A DNA stretch of 64,000 bases from Streptomyces sp. ISL-12 (GCF_018614415.1 NZ_JAGGOO010000007.1:51926-115925); one strand, 5' to 3'; counted from the first letter of the stretch, positions 25,748 to 35,209 are shown. Program-made: numbers and translations. The notes: generated by a model not told the origin, from the letters alone.

Positions 25748-27037
25748 TTGTACAGCCGTGAGAGCGCCAGGACAGGCGGAACCGAGAAGGCCGCGCGTTC
25801 ACCCCACCGGTCCGGTCCGGCCCTTCCCGGACAGATGCAGGGCCGGCTCGGTCTTCAGCGGTCGGCAGGCAACGCGGCGGTCGTACAGATGCTCCGTCAG
25901 TCCGGGCACTCATGGGCTCAGCCCGAGCAGCACCAGCACTCCGCCGGCTGCGGCCACCGGGGGCAGCGGAGCGCGGCACCCGCCGAAAGCAGCGGCGGGC
26001 CGGTCGAGCGCGCGATCCAGCGGCGAGTGAGCCTCAGGGACGAGCAGAATCCGCAGAACAACCGGGAGTTGCGCAGCGAGGGAAGCGTTCAGGCATTTCT
26101 CGCACAGCACGGCGTCTCGGTACTCGATACCGTCACGTCCGGCATGGGTGCGTCCGTCACTCCCCAGACGGCGTTTGTGGGGTTCAGAGTCGGCGGAGTG
26201 ATCAAAAGCTTCGTAGCCGATGAAATGGATCGTGTCTACGATGACAGCAGGGCCGGCGCGCAGGAGCTGGCCAAGGACATCGCCAAAGAGATCATCAAAT
26301 CCCTCACGCCGCCACAAGCGCAGCCCGGTCTCTCCACTCCGAGCGCGATGCCGCAGCAGATGAACCAGCAGCAGTCGGGTGGCAGCAATCCCGGAGCGTC
26401 CTCGGGCACTCGGGGGCACGAGGTTGCCGACGTGCTGGCGCAGTGGGCCCGGCAGAGGTTGGCTCAGCACACGCCGGACAACCCGTACCTGACGGGGCTG
26501 GAGAAAGGCGTGAAGTCGGCTGTCACCGGTCGTGCCGCCGTGTTCACCGAGCCTCTGCCGAGTATGGAGAGCACGGCGGAAGGGGCGCGCTGGGCTGCCT
26601 GGGCCCTGATTGTGGGTGAGGAGAGGGTGCGCCAGGCAGTGGCGCAGGCCGCACAGGAGGCGAGTCCGGACGAGGCCCAGAAGCTGCTGGCTCAGTTCGA
26701 CAGCACGCTGGAGGCCAAGAAGCAGGAAGCGGCGGGGAGTGTCATCGGCTCCCTGGCGACGGGTGGGCTGATCGGCCAGGCTGCGAACGTCGTCCCGCAC
26801 CCTGCCGCCAAGGTGGCGCTCAAGGCTACTGCGACGCTCGTCGGAGGTCTGGCTGCCGCCAAGAAGCTCGGCGACGGTGCGGACGCCGTCAAGACGATTG
26901 AAACGGTCAGCCCTCAGACCTACCAGAAGCTCGTGAAGGCTCGTAACCAGGCGCTGGACAAGGCCGCCGAACAGCACCTGGCGAGGAGCAGGGAGCAGAT
27001 GCATGAGCAGATGAGGGACTTCGGCCCCTTCGGGTGA
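25748..27037 (+). CDS. Orphan protein with eCIS-cargo-like N-terminus
   Basis: The 429-residue protein starts at TTG 25748, seven bases after GGAGG. Residues 35-50 read LGLQRSAGNAAVVQMLR, a segment I associate with actinobacterial proteins encoded by extracellular contractile injection systems. A disordered stretch and IQRR follow. The middle is Gln/Pro/Gly-rich (PQQMNQQQSGG). The C-terminal half is helical, with a Gly/Ala-rich hydrophobic segment (VIGSLATGGLIGQAANVV and on to residue ~375). There is no HExxH metalloprotease motif, no Sec signal and no recognised toxin domain. Codon use is visibly less GC3-biased than in neighbours, which suggests acquisition. No injection-system genes are in the window, so the role is inference. 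Confidence 0.6.
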   Translation: MYSRESARTGGTEKAARSPHRSGPALPGQMQGRLGLQRSAGNAAVVQMLRQSGHSWAQPEQHQHSAGCGHRGQRSAAPAESSGGPVERAIQRRVSLRDEQNPQNNRELRSEGSVQAFLAQHGVSVLDTVTSGMGASVTPQTAFVGFRVGGVIKSFVADEMDRVYDDSRAGAQELAKDIAKEIIKSLTPPQAQPGLSTPSAMPQQMNQQQSGGSNPGASSGTRGHEVADVLAQWARQRLAQHTPDNPYLTGLEKGVKSAVTGRAAVFTEPLPSMESTAEGARWAAWALIVGEERVRQAVAQAAQEASPDEAQKLLAQFDSTLEAKKQEAAGSVIGSLATGGLIGQAANVVPHPAAKVALKATATLVGGLAAAKKLGDGADAVKTIETVSPQTYQKLVKARNQALDKAAEQHLARSREQMHEQMRDFGPFG

Positions 27038-27092
27038 CCCCTGCGCCCATGGCAGGCCCCGTCCCCGCCAACGAGCGGGGACGGGGCGGCGG

Positions 27093-27191
27093 TCCGCGCG
27101 TACCCGGCCGGATTTCCGGCCCGCGCCATCCGCCCCAGCGGACGCAGATCCGGTCGAGGGTCTCCGGTACGAGGTCCTCGGCGAGGCGGGT
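27093..27191 (-). pseudogene. Fragment of a SigE-family sigma factor gene
   Basis: About 95 bases closely match the sigma-factor gene at 31790-31895. In translation LAEDLV.ETL and ARAGNPAGYAR correspond to LAEDLVQETL and ARVGNPAGYAQ. One C is missing from the C-run (CCCC against CCCCC), which breaks the frame, and no other part of a sigma factor flanks it. It marks an old insertion, deletion or recombination next to the atypical gene at 25748. Confidence 0.7.
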
Positions 27192-27238
27192 GTCACCGTT
27201 TCATGGAGCGGTGAACGGTGACCGCCTCGCCATCGCCG

Positions 27239-28582
27239 TCAGCAGTACTGCGCGGACTTCCCTATGGACCGGTACATGCAGTCGGCGTTTTCCAGGAGTT
27301 GCAGCACCGCGTCCCGGTTGCGGGACGTCTCCCGCTCGATGACCTCGTCGGGCGGGTAGAAGCCGCCGCCGGAACTGGACGACGGGTACATCTCGAAGGT
27401 GTACCCGAAGATCTTCTGGTTCCCCCACAGCCAGTCGTCGATCGACCCGTCGGTGATGTACAGGTCGCTGGACTGCTCCGCCGTGTAGCCGTTGCTGGCG
27501 GCCATCTTCTGCCCGACCGCCGCGAAGGCGCTCCGGTCGTCGGCCGTCATCCCGGTGGTGGTGTCGGCGGTGGTGTAGCCGAAGGGCCACAGCACCAGTT
27601 CGCTGTACGTGTGGAAGTCGATGCCCGCCTTGATCTGCTGCACCCCGCCGACGACCCGGCTGCGCACGAAGTCGGCGACGACCTTCACCTCGGGCGCCGA
27701 CTCGCCGGCCGAGCCCCGGTAGGTCTCGGAGGACGGCGAGCCGGAGGAGCCGCCGCAGCAGCCCCAGCGGTAGGCCCAGTTCCGGTTCAGGTCCGTACCG
27801 ACGTACGAGGAACCGGAGTTGGGCTGGCGGTTCTTGCGCCAGGACCGGTAGGAGCCGGTGGCGATGTCGTACTCGCCGCCGTCCGGGTTCATGTCCGGCA
27901 CGATCCAGATCTCGCGGCCGTTGACCATGCTGGTGACCCGGGAGTCGGAGCCGTAGCCCGCCCCCAGCTCGCGGATCAGGTAGAGCGCCATCTCCACCGT
28001 CAGGTGCTCGCGGGCGTGCTGGTGGTGGGTGAAGAGCACCTCGGGCTCGTTCTCGTCCGACGCCACGTTGTCGCTGATCTTGACGGCGACGATGTCCCGG
28101 CCCTGGTACGACTTCCCGATCACCCGCTTGCTGATGATGCCGGGGTACGCCGCGATCCGGGCGTCGATCTCCGCGGTCATCTCGGCGTAGTTGTGATAGC
28201 CGGAGTCGGCCGAGGGGAAGTCGAGGAGCCGTACGTCGTCCGCGCCGGCCGAGCGGTCGGGGACGGCGCCCAGCGGGGTGACGTCGTAGCCGAGCCGCTT
28301 CAGCTCCTTGATCTGGTCGGCGCGGCCCGAGACGAAGACCGAGTGGTCGTCGGCGTCGTCCACCGTGACGCCGGTGCGCTGGATCGCGGTGCGCGACGCG
28401 GAGTCCGAGCGGGTGCGCACCTCGTACGGGCGGATGTCGTCCGCCGACGGGGCGGCCTCGCGGGCGCTGTCGGCACCGGCCTCGGTCGTCCCGGAGAGCG
28501 GGGCGGCGAGGGCGAGCGCGAGGAGGGCGGCGAGCGCGGCCCAGTGTCTGCGGCTGCCGGGGCCTCGTGAGCGAAGTCGCAT
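27239..28582 (-). CDS. Secreted zinc carboxypeptidase (M14 family)
   Basis: The 447-residue exoenzyme has a signal peptide ([20 protein letters not shown]), a propeptide to about residue 120 and an M14 catalytic domain. The zinc motif is HxxE in HQHAREH (His189, Glu192). The substrate-binding [13 protein letters not shown], the third zinc ligand in [14 protein letters not shown] and the catalytic glutamate in TFEMYP are all present. It removes C-terminal residues from peptides outside the cell. Start ATG 28582 follows AGGAGA; longer in-frame starts would bury the signal peptide. It is divergent from the Nramp gene. Confidence 0.95.
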   Translation of the reverse strand: MRLRSRGPGSRRHWAALAALLALALAAPLSGTTEAGADSAREAAPSADDIRPYEVRTRSDSASRTAIQRTGVTVDDADDHSVFVSGRADQIKELKRLGYDVTPLGAVPDRSAGADDVRLLDFPSADSGYHNYAEMTAEIDARIAAYPGIISKRVIGKSYQGRDIVAVKISDNVASDENEPEVLFTHHQHAREHLTVEMALYLIRELGAGYGSDSRVTSMVNGREIWIVPDMNPDGGEYDIATGSYRSWRKNRQPNSGSSYVGTDLNRNWAYRWGCCGGSSGSPSSETYRGSAGESAPEVKVVADFVRSRVVGGVQQIKAGIDFHTYSELVLWPFGYTTADTTTGMTADDRSAFAAVGQKMAASNGYTAEQSSDLYITDGSIDDWLWGNQKIFGYTFEMYPSSSSGGGFYPPDEVIERETSRNRDAVLQLLENADCMYRSIGKSAQYC

Positions 28583-28759
28583 GAAGTCTCCTGAGTTCTC
28601 CGGGGCCTCCGGGATCTCCGGAGGCGGGGGAGTGGAGCGGGGGGTGGTCCAGCGACGTGCTGTGCGGATGTGGCGCTCATCCTGGCGGTGTGACATGGTC
28701 AGGTCAAGTGCACCCGCGCGCTCTTGCGCCGGGGTGTTCTTTGCGCTTTCTTGATCGGC

Positions 28760-30064
28760 ATGGCGGACGCTACGGGCACCCTCGGCAACACCGGCACTCC
28801 TCGCAAGTCAAGCTGGCGCTACATCGGCCCCGGCATCGTCGTCGCCGCGACCGGCGTCGGCGCCGGCGACCTGGTCGCCACCCTCATCGCGGGCGCCAAC
28901 TTCGGCTACACCCTGCTGTGGGCGGCGGTCATCGGCTGCCTGGTGAAGATCTCCCTGGCGGAGGCGGCGGGCCGCTGGCACCTGTCCACCGGCCGCACCC
29001 TCTTCGACGGCTGGGCCAGCCTCGGCCGCTGGACGACCTGGTTCTTCGCCTTCTACGTCGTCGTCTGGGGCTTCGTCTACGGCGCGGCGGCGATGTCCTC
29101 CAGCGCGCTCCCCCTCCAGGCCCTCTTCCCGGACGTGATGGACCTGAAGTGGTGGGGCGTGGCCTGCGCGGTGGCCGGCCTGGTCTTCGTCTGGTTCAAC
29201 AAGTACGCCGTCTTCGAGAAGGTCATGACCGTCCTGGTCGGCGTCATGTTCGTGGTGACCGTCTACCTGGCGGTCCGCGTCACCCCCAACCTGGGCGACG
29301 CCTTCGCCGGTCTCCTCCCGGTCCTCCCCGACGAGAAGGACTCGATCCTCAACACCCTCGGCCTGATCGGCGGCGTCGGCGGCACGATCACGCTGGCCGC
29401 GTACGGCTACTGGGTCAACGCCAAGGGGTGGACGGACACCGGCTGGATGAAGGTGATGCGGCTGGACAACCGGGTCGCCTACCTCACCACCGGCGTCTTC
29501 GTCGTCGCGATGCTCTTCGTCGGCGCGGAGCTGCTGCACAGCGCGAACATCGCCATCGCCAGCGGCGACAAGGGCCTGGTCCAGCTCAGCGACATCCTGG
29601 AGGACCGGTACGGCACCGCCACGGCGAAGTTCTTCCTGATCGGCTTCTTCGCCACGTCCTTCACCTCGCTGATCGGCGTCTGGCACGGCGTCAGCCTGAT
29701 GTTCGCCGACTTCGTGGCCCGGCTGCGGGCCGGGACGGCGGCGGCGACGGGCGAGAAGATCGCCGCCGGCGAACGCGAACGCTCCTGGCCGTTCCGCCTC
29801 TACCTCCTCTGGCTGACCTTCCCCCCGATCGTCCTGCTCTTCCAGGGCCAGCCCTTCCGCCTGGTCATCATCTACGGCGTGCTGGGCGCCGCCTTCATGC
29901 CCTTCCTCGCCCTGACCCTGGTCTGGCTCCTCAACTCCGACCGCACACCTGCCGAGTGGCGCAACGGCTGGCTGAGCAACGGCATGCTGGGCATCGCGGG
30001 CCTGCTCTTCCTGGTCCTGTGCGTGAAGCAGATCTGGGACCAGCCGTGGTCGGAGTTCTTCTGA
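28760..30064 (+). CDS. Nramp-family transporter, non-canonical
   Basis: The 434-residue protein has 10-11 hydrophobic helices in Nramp (LeuT-fold) order. TM1 reads [20 protein letters not shown], where true Nramp proteins have DPGN. TM6 reads [15 protein letters not shown] and lacks the MPH metal-binding motif. It therefore belongs to a divergent branch whose substrate may not be Mn2+ or Fe2+. Start ATG 28760 has only a weak ribosome site; an in-frame TTG at 28724 is less likely. It is transcribed away from the carboxypeptidase gene. Confidence 0.85.
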   Translation: MADATGTLGNTGTPRKSSWRYIGPGIVVAATGVGAGDLVATLIAGANFGYTLLWAAVIGCLVKISLAEAAGRWHLSTGRTLFDGWASLGRWTTWFFAFYVVVWGFVYGAAAMSSSALPLQALFPDVMDLKWWGVACAVAGLVFVWFNKYAVFEKVMTVLVGVMFVVTVYLAVRVTPNLGDAFAGLLPVLPDEKDSILNTLGLIGGVGGTITLAAYGYWVNAKGWTDTGWMKVMRLDNRVAYLTTGVFVVAMLFVGAELLHSANIAIASGDKGLVQLSDILEDRYGTATAKFFLIGFFATSFTSLIGVWHGVSLMFADFVARLRAGTAAATGEKIAAGERERSWPFRLYLLWLTFPPIVLLFQGQPFRLVIIYGVLGAAFMPFLALTLVWLLNSDRTPAEWRNGWLSNGMLGIAGLLFLVLCVKQIWDQPWSEFF

Positions 30065-30122
30065 GCGCGGCCGATCCGGTACGGCCTCCCGGCAGCCCGG
30101 CCGGCGCGGGCCCGGTGGTGTC

Positions 30123-31391
30123 TCAGCGCAGGGCGTCCCACTCCGTGCTGAGCGCGATCTTCCGCAGCTGCTCCAGACCGAGCGCCGGTTCGGCACGGCT
30201 CGGCTCGGCGTCCACGGCACTGTTGTTGAAGGCGCTGACCACGACCCGGAAGCCGTCCTCGCCGGCGCGCAGGGTGTCGGCGGTCCACATCACGACCCCG
30301 GCGACCCGGTCGTCACCGGACCCCTGCCGGGTGGTGACGCGGGTGCCGTCGGCGAGGGTCTCGGCGGAGCCGTACAGCTGATCGGCGACGTCGTTCATGC
30401 CGTGCTGGACGTTGACCTGGACCAGGCTCTCACCCTCGCCGTCGTCGACGACGGCGTAGGCGAACTCGCCCTCGCCGCCCCGCCGGACCACCTCCAGGCC
30501 GTCGGGGAGCAGCGCGGCGAGGGTGTCGCCGACGGCCTCGCCGGAGACCGCCGACGGCGTGGCGCCCGGCCCGCCGCCCTCCACGAGCCTCCCGCTCTCC
30601 GGCGCTACGTCCGCGACCCGGCGCCACACCTCCGCCGAGACCAGTTCCTTCAGCTCGGCCGCCGACAGCGGAGGTTCCTCACGGCTGACCGGCCGGTCCT
30701 TCTGCGCGGGCGAGTTCCACTCGCTCACGCTGATGTGCTGCCCCTCGGCCGTGACCAGGTCGGCGGTCCAGAGCTTGGTGTCGACCCGCCGGTCCGGATA
30801 CTCGTAACCCTTGAGCACCCTGAGCACGGAACCGTCGGCCGACCGGTCGGTGGTGCAGTCGTCGTACGGGGCGAAGGTCGGGTCCGGGCACTCGGTGAGC
30901 TCACCGGCCTGCTCGCCGCCCGGCTCGACCCGGGCGAAGCCCACCCCGAGCGCGGCGGCACCTTTCCCGTCGTCGTACACGACCTGCACGTACGGGCCCT
31001 CTTCCGCGTCCGAGCCGCGCACCACTCCCTGACCGACCTCGCCCGGCGGGAGGAGTCCCTCCAGCGTGTCGAACAGCTCCCTGGCGGAGAAGCCGGACGG
31101 GGTGGCCGAGGGGGACGGCCGCCCGCTGTCCGGGGAGGCCGCGACGGAGCGCCGGGTGTCCGGCCCGGCCCCCTGCGGCAGCAGCACCGCCCCGCCCACC
31201 CCGATCAGCGCGATCCCGGCCGCCCCGCCGAGCACACCGGCCCGGCGCCGCACCCGGGCCCGCCGCCCGCGCGCCTGTCCGCCGGTGACGAGGGCCGTCC
31301 GGTCGGTCTGGAAACCGTCGCCGGCGTCGCGCAGCGCGGCGGTGAGCCGGTCCTCGAAGTGATCCGGCGCTTCCCGCTGGTTTTCGGGCAT
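30123..31391 (-). CDS. Probable membrane anti-sigma factor partner of the SigE-family sigma factor
   Basis: The 422-residue protein has a cytosolic N-terminus of ~50 residues (EDRLTAALRDAGDGFQTD), one membrane helix (RAGVLGGAAGIALIGVGGAVLL) and a large exported region. That region has two similar halves, each opening with a FSARELFDTLEGLLPPG- or GEAVGDTLAALLPDG-type segment. The layout (cytosolic tail, one helix, sensor outside) and its place just downstream of a sigma gene fit an anti-sigma factor, although no zinc-binding HxxxCxxC is present. ATG 31391 is preferred; a GTG at 31400 lies too close to the ribosome site. Confidence 0.7.
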   Translation of the reverse strand: MPENQREAPDHFEDRLTAALRDAGDGFQTDRTALVTGGQARGRRARVRRRAGVLGGAAGIALIGVGGAVLLPQGAGPDTRRSVAASPDSGRPSPSATPSGFSARELFDTLEGLLPPGEVGQGVVRGSDAEEGPYVQVVYDDGKGAAALGVGFARVEPGGEQAGELTECPDPTFAPYDDCTTDRSADGSVLRVLKGYEYPDRRVDTKLWTADLVTAEGQHISVSEWNSPAQKDRPVSREEPPLSAAELKELVSAEVWRRVADVAPESGRLVEGGGPGATPSAVSGEAVGDTLAALLPDGLEVVRRGGEGEFAYAVVDDGEGESLVQVNVQHGMNDVADQLYGSAETLADGTRVTTRQGSGDDRVAGVVMWTADTLRAGEDGFRVVVSAFNNSAVDAEPSRAEPALGLEQLRKIALSTEWDALR

Positions 31392-31411
31392 GACGGACAC
31401 CCTTTCCGCAA

Positions 31412-31446
31412 GGTGTGAGGTGTGAGGTGAGTGGTGAGTGGTGAGA
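31412..31446. repeat. GGTGTGA/GGTGAGT simple repeat between sigma and anti-sigma genes
   Basis: Short units of TGAGG, GTGTG and AGTGG alternate over ~35 bp in the 78-bp gap between the two genes. It is G/T-rich on the plus strand; I see no hairpin. Confidence 0.7.
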
Positions 31447-31469
31447 GGGTCTCTTGGTGGTGGGGCGGG

Positions 31470-31988
31470 TCAGGGTCTGGCGTACTCCGAGAGGTCCTCG
31501 CCGAGCAGCGCGCGCAGTTTGCCGAGCGCCCGGACGCAGCGCGTGCGCACCGCGGCCGAACTGACGTTCAGCGCGTCGGCGGTCTCCTCGACGGAGCGGT
31601 CCTCCCAGTAGCGCAGCACGACGACGGCCCGGTCCTTGGCGGGCAGCCGGGACAGCGCGTCGAGCAGGGTGAGCCGCAGCGGCGCGTCACCGTCGGAGGC
31701 GCCGGACACGTCGGGGAACGTGTCCGTGGCCCGCTCCCGGCTGCTGCGCCGCCGCTGGTGGGCGAGGAAGGTCCGGGTGAGGACCGTCTGCGCGTACCCG
31801 GCCGGATTGCCGACCCGCGCCATCCGCCCCCAGCGGACGTACAGCCTGCCGAGGGTCTCCTGTACGAGGTCCTCGGCGAGGTGGGTGTCACCGGCGGTCA
31901 GCAGACACGCGGACCGGTAGAGGTGCCCGGCCCGCGCCGTCGCGAACTCGGCGTACTCGTCCTCCCGGCCCTGCCGCTTCTGCCACAT
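31470..31988 (-). CDS. SigE-family RNA polymerase sigma factor (ECF type)
   Basis: The 172-residue protein has sigma region 2 (LYRSACLLTAGDTHLAEDLVQETL, RWGRMARVGNPAGYA) and region 4 (LLDALSRLPAKDRAVVVLRYWEDRSVEETADALNV, then AVRTRCVRALGKLR). The length and the GDTHLAEDLVQETL signature fit the actinobacterial SigE-family group, distinct from the classical SigE of S. coelicolor. It directs RNA polymerase to stress promoters. Start ATG 31988 follows GGGGGAG. A probable anti-sigma gene follows, and a truncated copy of this gene lies at 27093. Confidence 0.93.
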   Translation of the reverse strand: MWQKRQGREDEYAEFATARAGHLYRSACLLTAGDTHLAEDLVQETLGRLYVRWGRMARVGNPAGYAQTVLTRTFLAHQRRRSSRERATDTFPDVSGASDGDAPLRLTLLDALSRLPAKDRAVVVLRYWEDRSVEETADALNVSSAAVRTRCVRALGKLRALLGEDLSEYARP

Positions 31989-32022
31989 CCGCGCTCCCCC
32001 TGTCGTGCCGCCCTCACCTCAT

Positions 32023-32050
32023 TGATGCGGTGGGCGGGGAGGAATGTTTC
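32023..32050 (-). promoter_or_regulatory. Candidate ECF-type promoter of the sigma factor operon
   Basis: On the minus strand GAAAC (32050-32046) and GCATCA (32028-32023) are separated by 17 bases, similar to ECF -35/-10 elements. It lies ~35 bases before the sigma start and would fit autoregulation. Confidence 0.35.
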
Positions 32051-32364
32051 ATACGGACTGCACAGCGGGGGCTCGGCCGATGCCCTTCGCGACGGTGCCC
32101 GCGGAGAAACGGCTTCGGTGAGGCCGGGGAACCCGGCGGCGCGACGCGGACGGGGGGCCCGCCGACGGCGAGTGCGCGGGCGTACGGAGCGTGTCGACGG
32201 CGTGCGTCCACGCAGGCGGCAGCCCGCGAGCCCTCCTCGTACGCGGTACGGGTGAATGGGCGCATGGTTCAGGTCGGCGCAGGTGGCGGGTCTTCTACGT
32301 TCTCCCAGTGGACCCCAGGGCCGAGGAAGGGCCCTGCGGGCGGGGACCGGTGAAAGGCCACCTG
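32051..32364. other. Intergenic region before the unknown membrane protein gene
   Basis: Frames are open on both strands but none has a convincing start, ribosome site or domain. A longer in-frame extension of the downstream gene to 32191 (Arg/Gly-rich) has no family character. I see no terminator or RNA gene here. Confidence 0.5.
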
Positions 32365-33267
32365 ATGTCGGGGTTGGGGAGCGCGCTGGCGCGGATGGTG
32401 TCCTTCGGGCCGGCCGTCGGCTGCTGCGTGCTGGCGGTCTCGCTGGTGCTCCGTGCGCGGTGGGCGAGCGGACGGGTGCGGACGCGTCTGCTGCTGTTCG
32501 GAGGGTCGGCGGCGGCCGGGGGCCTGTACCGGGTGGTGGCCGCCGTGCTGTCGCTCCGCCCTCCGGATCCGGGTCGGGGCGAGCGGTCGCTGGTGGAGTC
32601 GGTGGTGGTCGTCGGAGCGACGCTGGCGGTCGGCCTGGGCACGGCCGGTCTGGTGGTCGCGGCCGACGCCGGTACCGGCCGGCCCGTGCTGATGCGGCGG
32701 GTGCTCGACGGGTTCGTCGCGGCGGGGGCCCTGTTCATGACGGGATGGGTGCTGCTGAACGGGGCCGGTGACGGCTGGCGGCTCGGGGAGGGGATGGTGG
32801 GCCTCCTGTGGGCCGCCGATCTGGTGTTCCTCAGCTTTCTGCTGGCCCTGCGCCGGCTCGTGCGCAGTGACCGGAGAGCTGCCCTGTGGGCCGGGATCGT
32901 CGGCCTGTCCCTCATGCTGATCGGGGACACAGCGCAGCTCTGGGCGGTCGGCCCGCACCGCGCCGGGGTGACGGCCTGTCAGCTGATCGACAGCTGCAAG
33001 ACCGTGGGCCTGCTGGTGATCGCCGTCGGCCCGTGGCTGCCCGGCGGGGCGAGCGTCCTGGGCATGGCCCCGCCGACGCTGCGCTGGGGGATGGAGGGTG
33101 CGGCGGCGTTCGTTCCGCTGACGGTCTGCACGGTCACGACCCTGGGACACGTACTGGCTCCCACCGCGCACGACCCGGTGCCGCTGCTGGTCGGCGGGAC
33201 GGTGCTGCTGGGCCTGTGGGTACGCCAGAAGTTCCTGCCGAGCGGGAACCTGGGGAGGGGCGACTGA
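32365..33267 (+). CDS. Multi-pass membrane protein, unknown function
   Basis: The 300-residue protein has about eight or nine hydrophobic helices with short arginine-rich loops, and ends shortly after the last helix (SGNLGRGD). No catalytic domain follows. The helix pattern resembles the sensory membrane half of larger Streptomyces signalling proteins, but no GGDEF, kinase or other output domain is encoded, so that is only a suggestion. Start ATG 32365 follows AAAGG by eight bases. It is convergent with the chitinase gene. Confidence 0.65.
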   Translation: MSGLGSALARMVSFGPAVGCCVLAVSLVLRARWASGRVRTRLLLFGGSAAAGGLYRVVAAVLSLRPPDPGRGERSLVESVVVVGATLAVGLGTAGLVVAADAGTGRPVLMRRVLDGFVAAGALFMTGWVLLNGAGDGWRLGEGMVGLLWAADLVFLSFLLALRRLVRSDRRAALWAGIVGLSLMLIGDTAQLWAVGPHRAGVTACQLIDSCKTVGLLVIAVGPWLPGGASVLGMAPPTLRWGMEGAAAFVPLTVCTVTTLGHVLAPTAHDPVPLLVGGTVLLGLWVRQKFLPSGNLGRGD

Positions 33268-33318
33268 GCCCGTGCGGCTGCGGCGGTACGGAGTGACAGC
33301 CGCACGGGCCGGCCGGTA

Positions 33319-35052
33319 CTACGGCAGCGCGTCCACGTGCGGGCCCACCGCGCTCGACCAGCTGTTGCCCGCCGTCGCGTCCCAGTTGGTCGACCAGGTC
33401 ATCGCGCCCCGCAGGTCCGGGTACGCCTTGGACGGCTTGAAGGAACCGCAGTTGGTGAGCTTGGTCAGGCAGTCCAGGGCGTTGTTCACCACGGACGGCG
33501 CCACATAGCCGCTGCCCGCCGCCCGGGTCGAGGCCGGGGTGCCGATGCCCACCTGGGACGGGGACAGGCCGCCCTCCAGCTGGACGCAGGCCAGCGCGGT
33601 CAGGAAGTCCACCGAACCCTGGCTGTAGACCTTGCCGTCACAGCCCAGCATCGAACCGCTGTTGTAGTACTGCATGTTGACGACCGTGAGGATGTCCTTC
33701 ACGTTCAGCGCCGTCTGGAAGTAGGAGCCGGACGTCGACTGCATGTCGATGGTCTGCGGCGCCATGGTCAGGATCATCTCCGGGCCCGCCTTCGCCGACA
33801 GGGCACGCAGGGCCTGGGTCATGTACGTGGCGTTGAGGCCGTTCTCCAGGTCGATGTCGACGCCGTCGAAGCCGTACGTCTGCATCAGGGAGTGGACGGA
33901 GTTCGCGAAGTTCGTCGCGGAGGCCGCGTCCGCGACCGACACCGTGCCCTTCTCGCCGCCGACCGAGATGATCACCTTCTTGCCGGCCGCCTGCTTGGCC
34001 TTGATGTCGGCCTTGAACTGGTCGACGGTGTAGCCGTTCAGGCCCGCCGAGTCCAGGTCGAAGGTCACCGCGCCCGGTGTCGTCGTCGCGTCCGCGAAGG
34101 CGACGGCGATGATGTCGTACGCGGACGGGACGTCGGAGAGCTTCTGGACCGTCGCCCCGTTGTTGAAGTTCTGCCAGTAGCCGGTCACGGCGTGCTTCGG
34201 GAGGTCGGCGCCCCCGCTGTCGCCGGACTCGGTCGTCCGCGCCGTCACCGCCGCCGACTTCACCGACTCGCCGGCCGCGTTGGTGGCCGTGGCCTGGAAG
34301 GAGTACGACGTCGCGGCCGACAGGCCGGTCACGGTCGCCGAGGTGCCGGTCACCGCCGTCACCTTCGTACCGTCGCGGTAGACGGAGTAGCCCGTCGCGC
34401 CGGACACCGCGTTCCAGGAGAGGGACACCGAGGAGGAGGTCGTGCCGGAGACGCTCAGGCCGGCCGGGGCGGACGGGACGGAGGGCTGTTCGCCGTCGTC
34501 ACCGCCGCCCCCGTCGGGGCCCTGCACGGAGATGTCGTCGGCGTAGTAGGCGGGCTGGCCGTACCAGCCGTGCGTGTACACCGTCACCGAGGTCGTCGAG
34601 GGGCCGGTCCTGAAGGTCGTCGAGAGCTGTTTCCACGTCGTGGAGTCGGGGGTCCAGGTCGACACGTCCGTCGTGCCCGTGCCGGTCACGCCCAGGTAGG
34701 CGTACCCGCCCTGCACCCAGGCGCCGAGCGTGTACGTCGAGTCGGGGACCACCGCGACCGTCTGCGTACAGCGCGCGTTGTCCTGGCCGCCCGGCGTCGC
34801 CTTCAGCGCGGCGGCGCCCGTGCGGACCGGCGAGGACACGGTCGTACCGCTGCCCGCCGAACAGGTCCAGCCGCTCAGGCCCGACTCGAAGCCCGCGTTG
34901 CTCGCGTTGTTGACGTCCGCGGCGGACGCGGCGGACGAGGCGGACGAGGCGGACGCGGGTCCGATCGCCGTCACGGTCAGGGCGAGCGCGGCGGTGGCGG
35001 CGCCGGCCCAGCTGCCGATGCGTCTTCCGTGCTGTCTGCGTACGGGGTCCAC
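33319..35052 (-). CDS. Secreted chitinase, glycoside hydrolase family 18
   Basis: The 577-residue enzyme cleaves chitin outside the cell. It has a signal peptide (SWAGAATAALALTVTAIGPASA), a carbohydrate-binding beta-sandwich (NAGFESGLSGWTC to DDISVQGPD), an Asp/Gly linker, one fibronectin type III domain (PSAPAGLSVSGTTSSSVSLS) and a GH18 barrel. The catalytic motif is DGVDIDLE, with the final glutamate as acid/base. The barrel resembles ChiC/ChiD-type bacterial chitinases. Start GTG 35052 follows GGAGG. A dre-like operator and a TTGACA hexamer lie upstream, which indicates N-acetylglucosamine-responsive control by DasR. Confidence 0.95.
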   Translation of the reverse strand: MDPVRRQHGRRIGSWAGAATAALALTVTAIGPASASSASSAASAADVNNASNAGFESGLSGWTCSAGSGTTVSSPVRTGAAALKATPGGQDNARCTQTVAVVPDSTYTLGAWVQGGYAYLGVTGTGTTDVSTWTPDSTTWKQLSTTFRTGPSTTSVTVYTHGWYGQPAYYADDISVQGPDGGGGDDGEQPSVPSAPAGLSVSGTTSSSVSLSWNAVSGATGYSVYRDGTKVTAVTGTSATVTGLSAATSYSFQATATNAAGESVKSAAVTARTTESGDSGGADLPKHAVTGYWQNFNNGATVQKLSDVPSAYDIIAVAFADATTTPGAVTFDLDSAGLNGYTVDQFKADIKAKQAAGKKVIISVGGEKGTVSVADAASATNFANSVHSLMQTYGFDGVDIDLENGLNATYMTQALRALSAKAGPEMILTMAPQTIDMQSTSGSYFQTALNVKDILTVVNMQYYNSGSMLGCDGKVYSQGSVDFLTALACVQLEGGLSPSQVGIGTPASTRAAGSGYVAPSVVNNALDCLTKLTNCGSFKPSKAYPDLRGAMTWSTNWDATAGNSWSSAVGPHVDALP

Positions 35053-35105
35053 TGGTGCCTCCGGGGGGAAGTAGGGGGACGGTGGCCACCGTTGGGAGTA
35101 CAAGG

Positions 35106-35117
35106 TGGTCCAGACCA
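35106..35117 (-). promoter_or_regulatory. DasR-type operator (dre) of the chitinase gene
   Basis: TGGTCCAGACCA is an inverted repeat (TGGTC/GACCA) that closely matches the dre consensus core TGGTCTAGACCA. It lies 54 bases before the chitinase start, next to TTGACA on the minus strand (35130-35125). DasR is the GntR-family repressor that controls chitin and N-acetylglucosamine genes in Streptomyces. Confidence 0.75.
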
Positions 35118-35209
35118 ATTGGCCTGTCAAGGGGTGGGTGTGGACCGGGGAGGGGAGAATGAGCGCGGACATGCCATTGGGAAATGCTCAAGCTGTCCCG
35201 ATTTGGCGC

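Noticed and set aside
26100..27040. DUF4157-type metalloprotease in the eCIS-like protein
   Set aside because: No HExxH motif is present in the translated sequence.
32191..32364. N-terminal extension of the unknown membrane protein
   Set aside because: Arg/Gly-rich, no conserved features; ATG 32365 with AAAGG is a better start.
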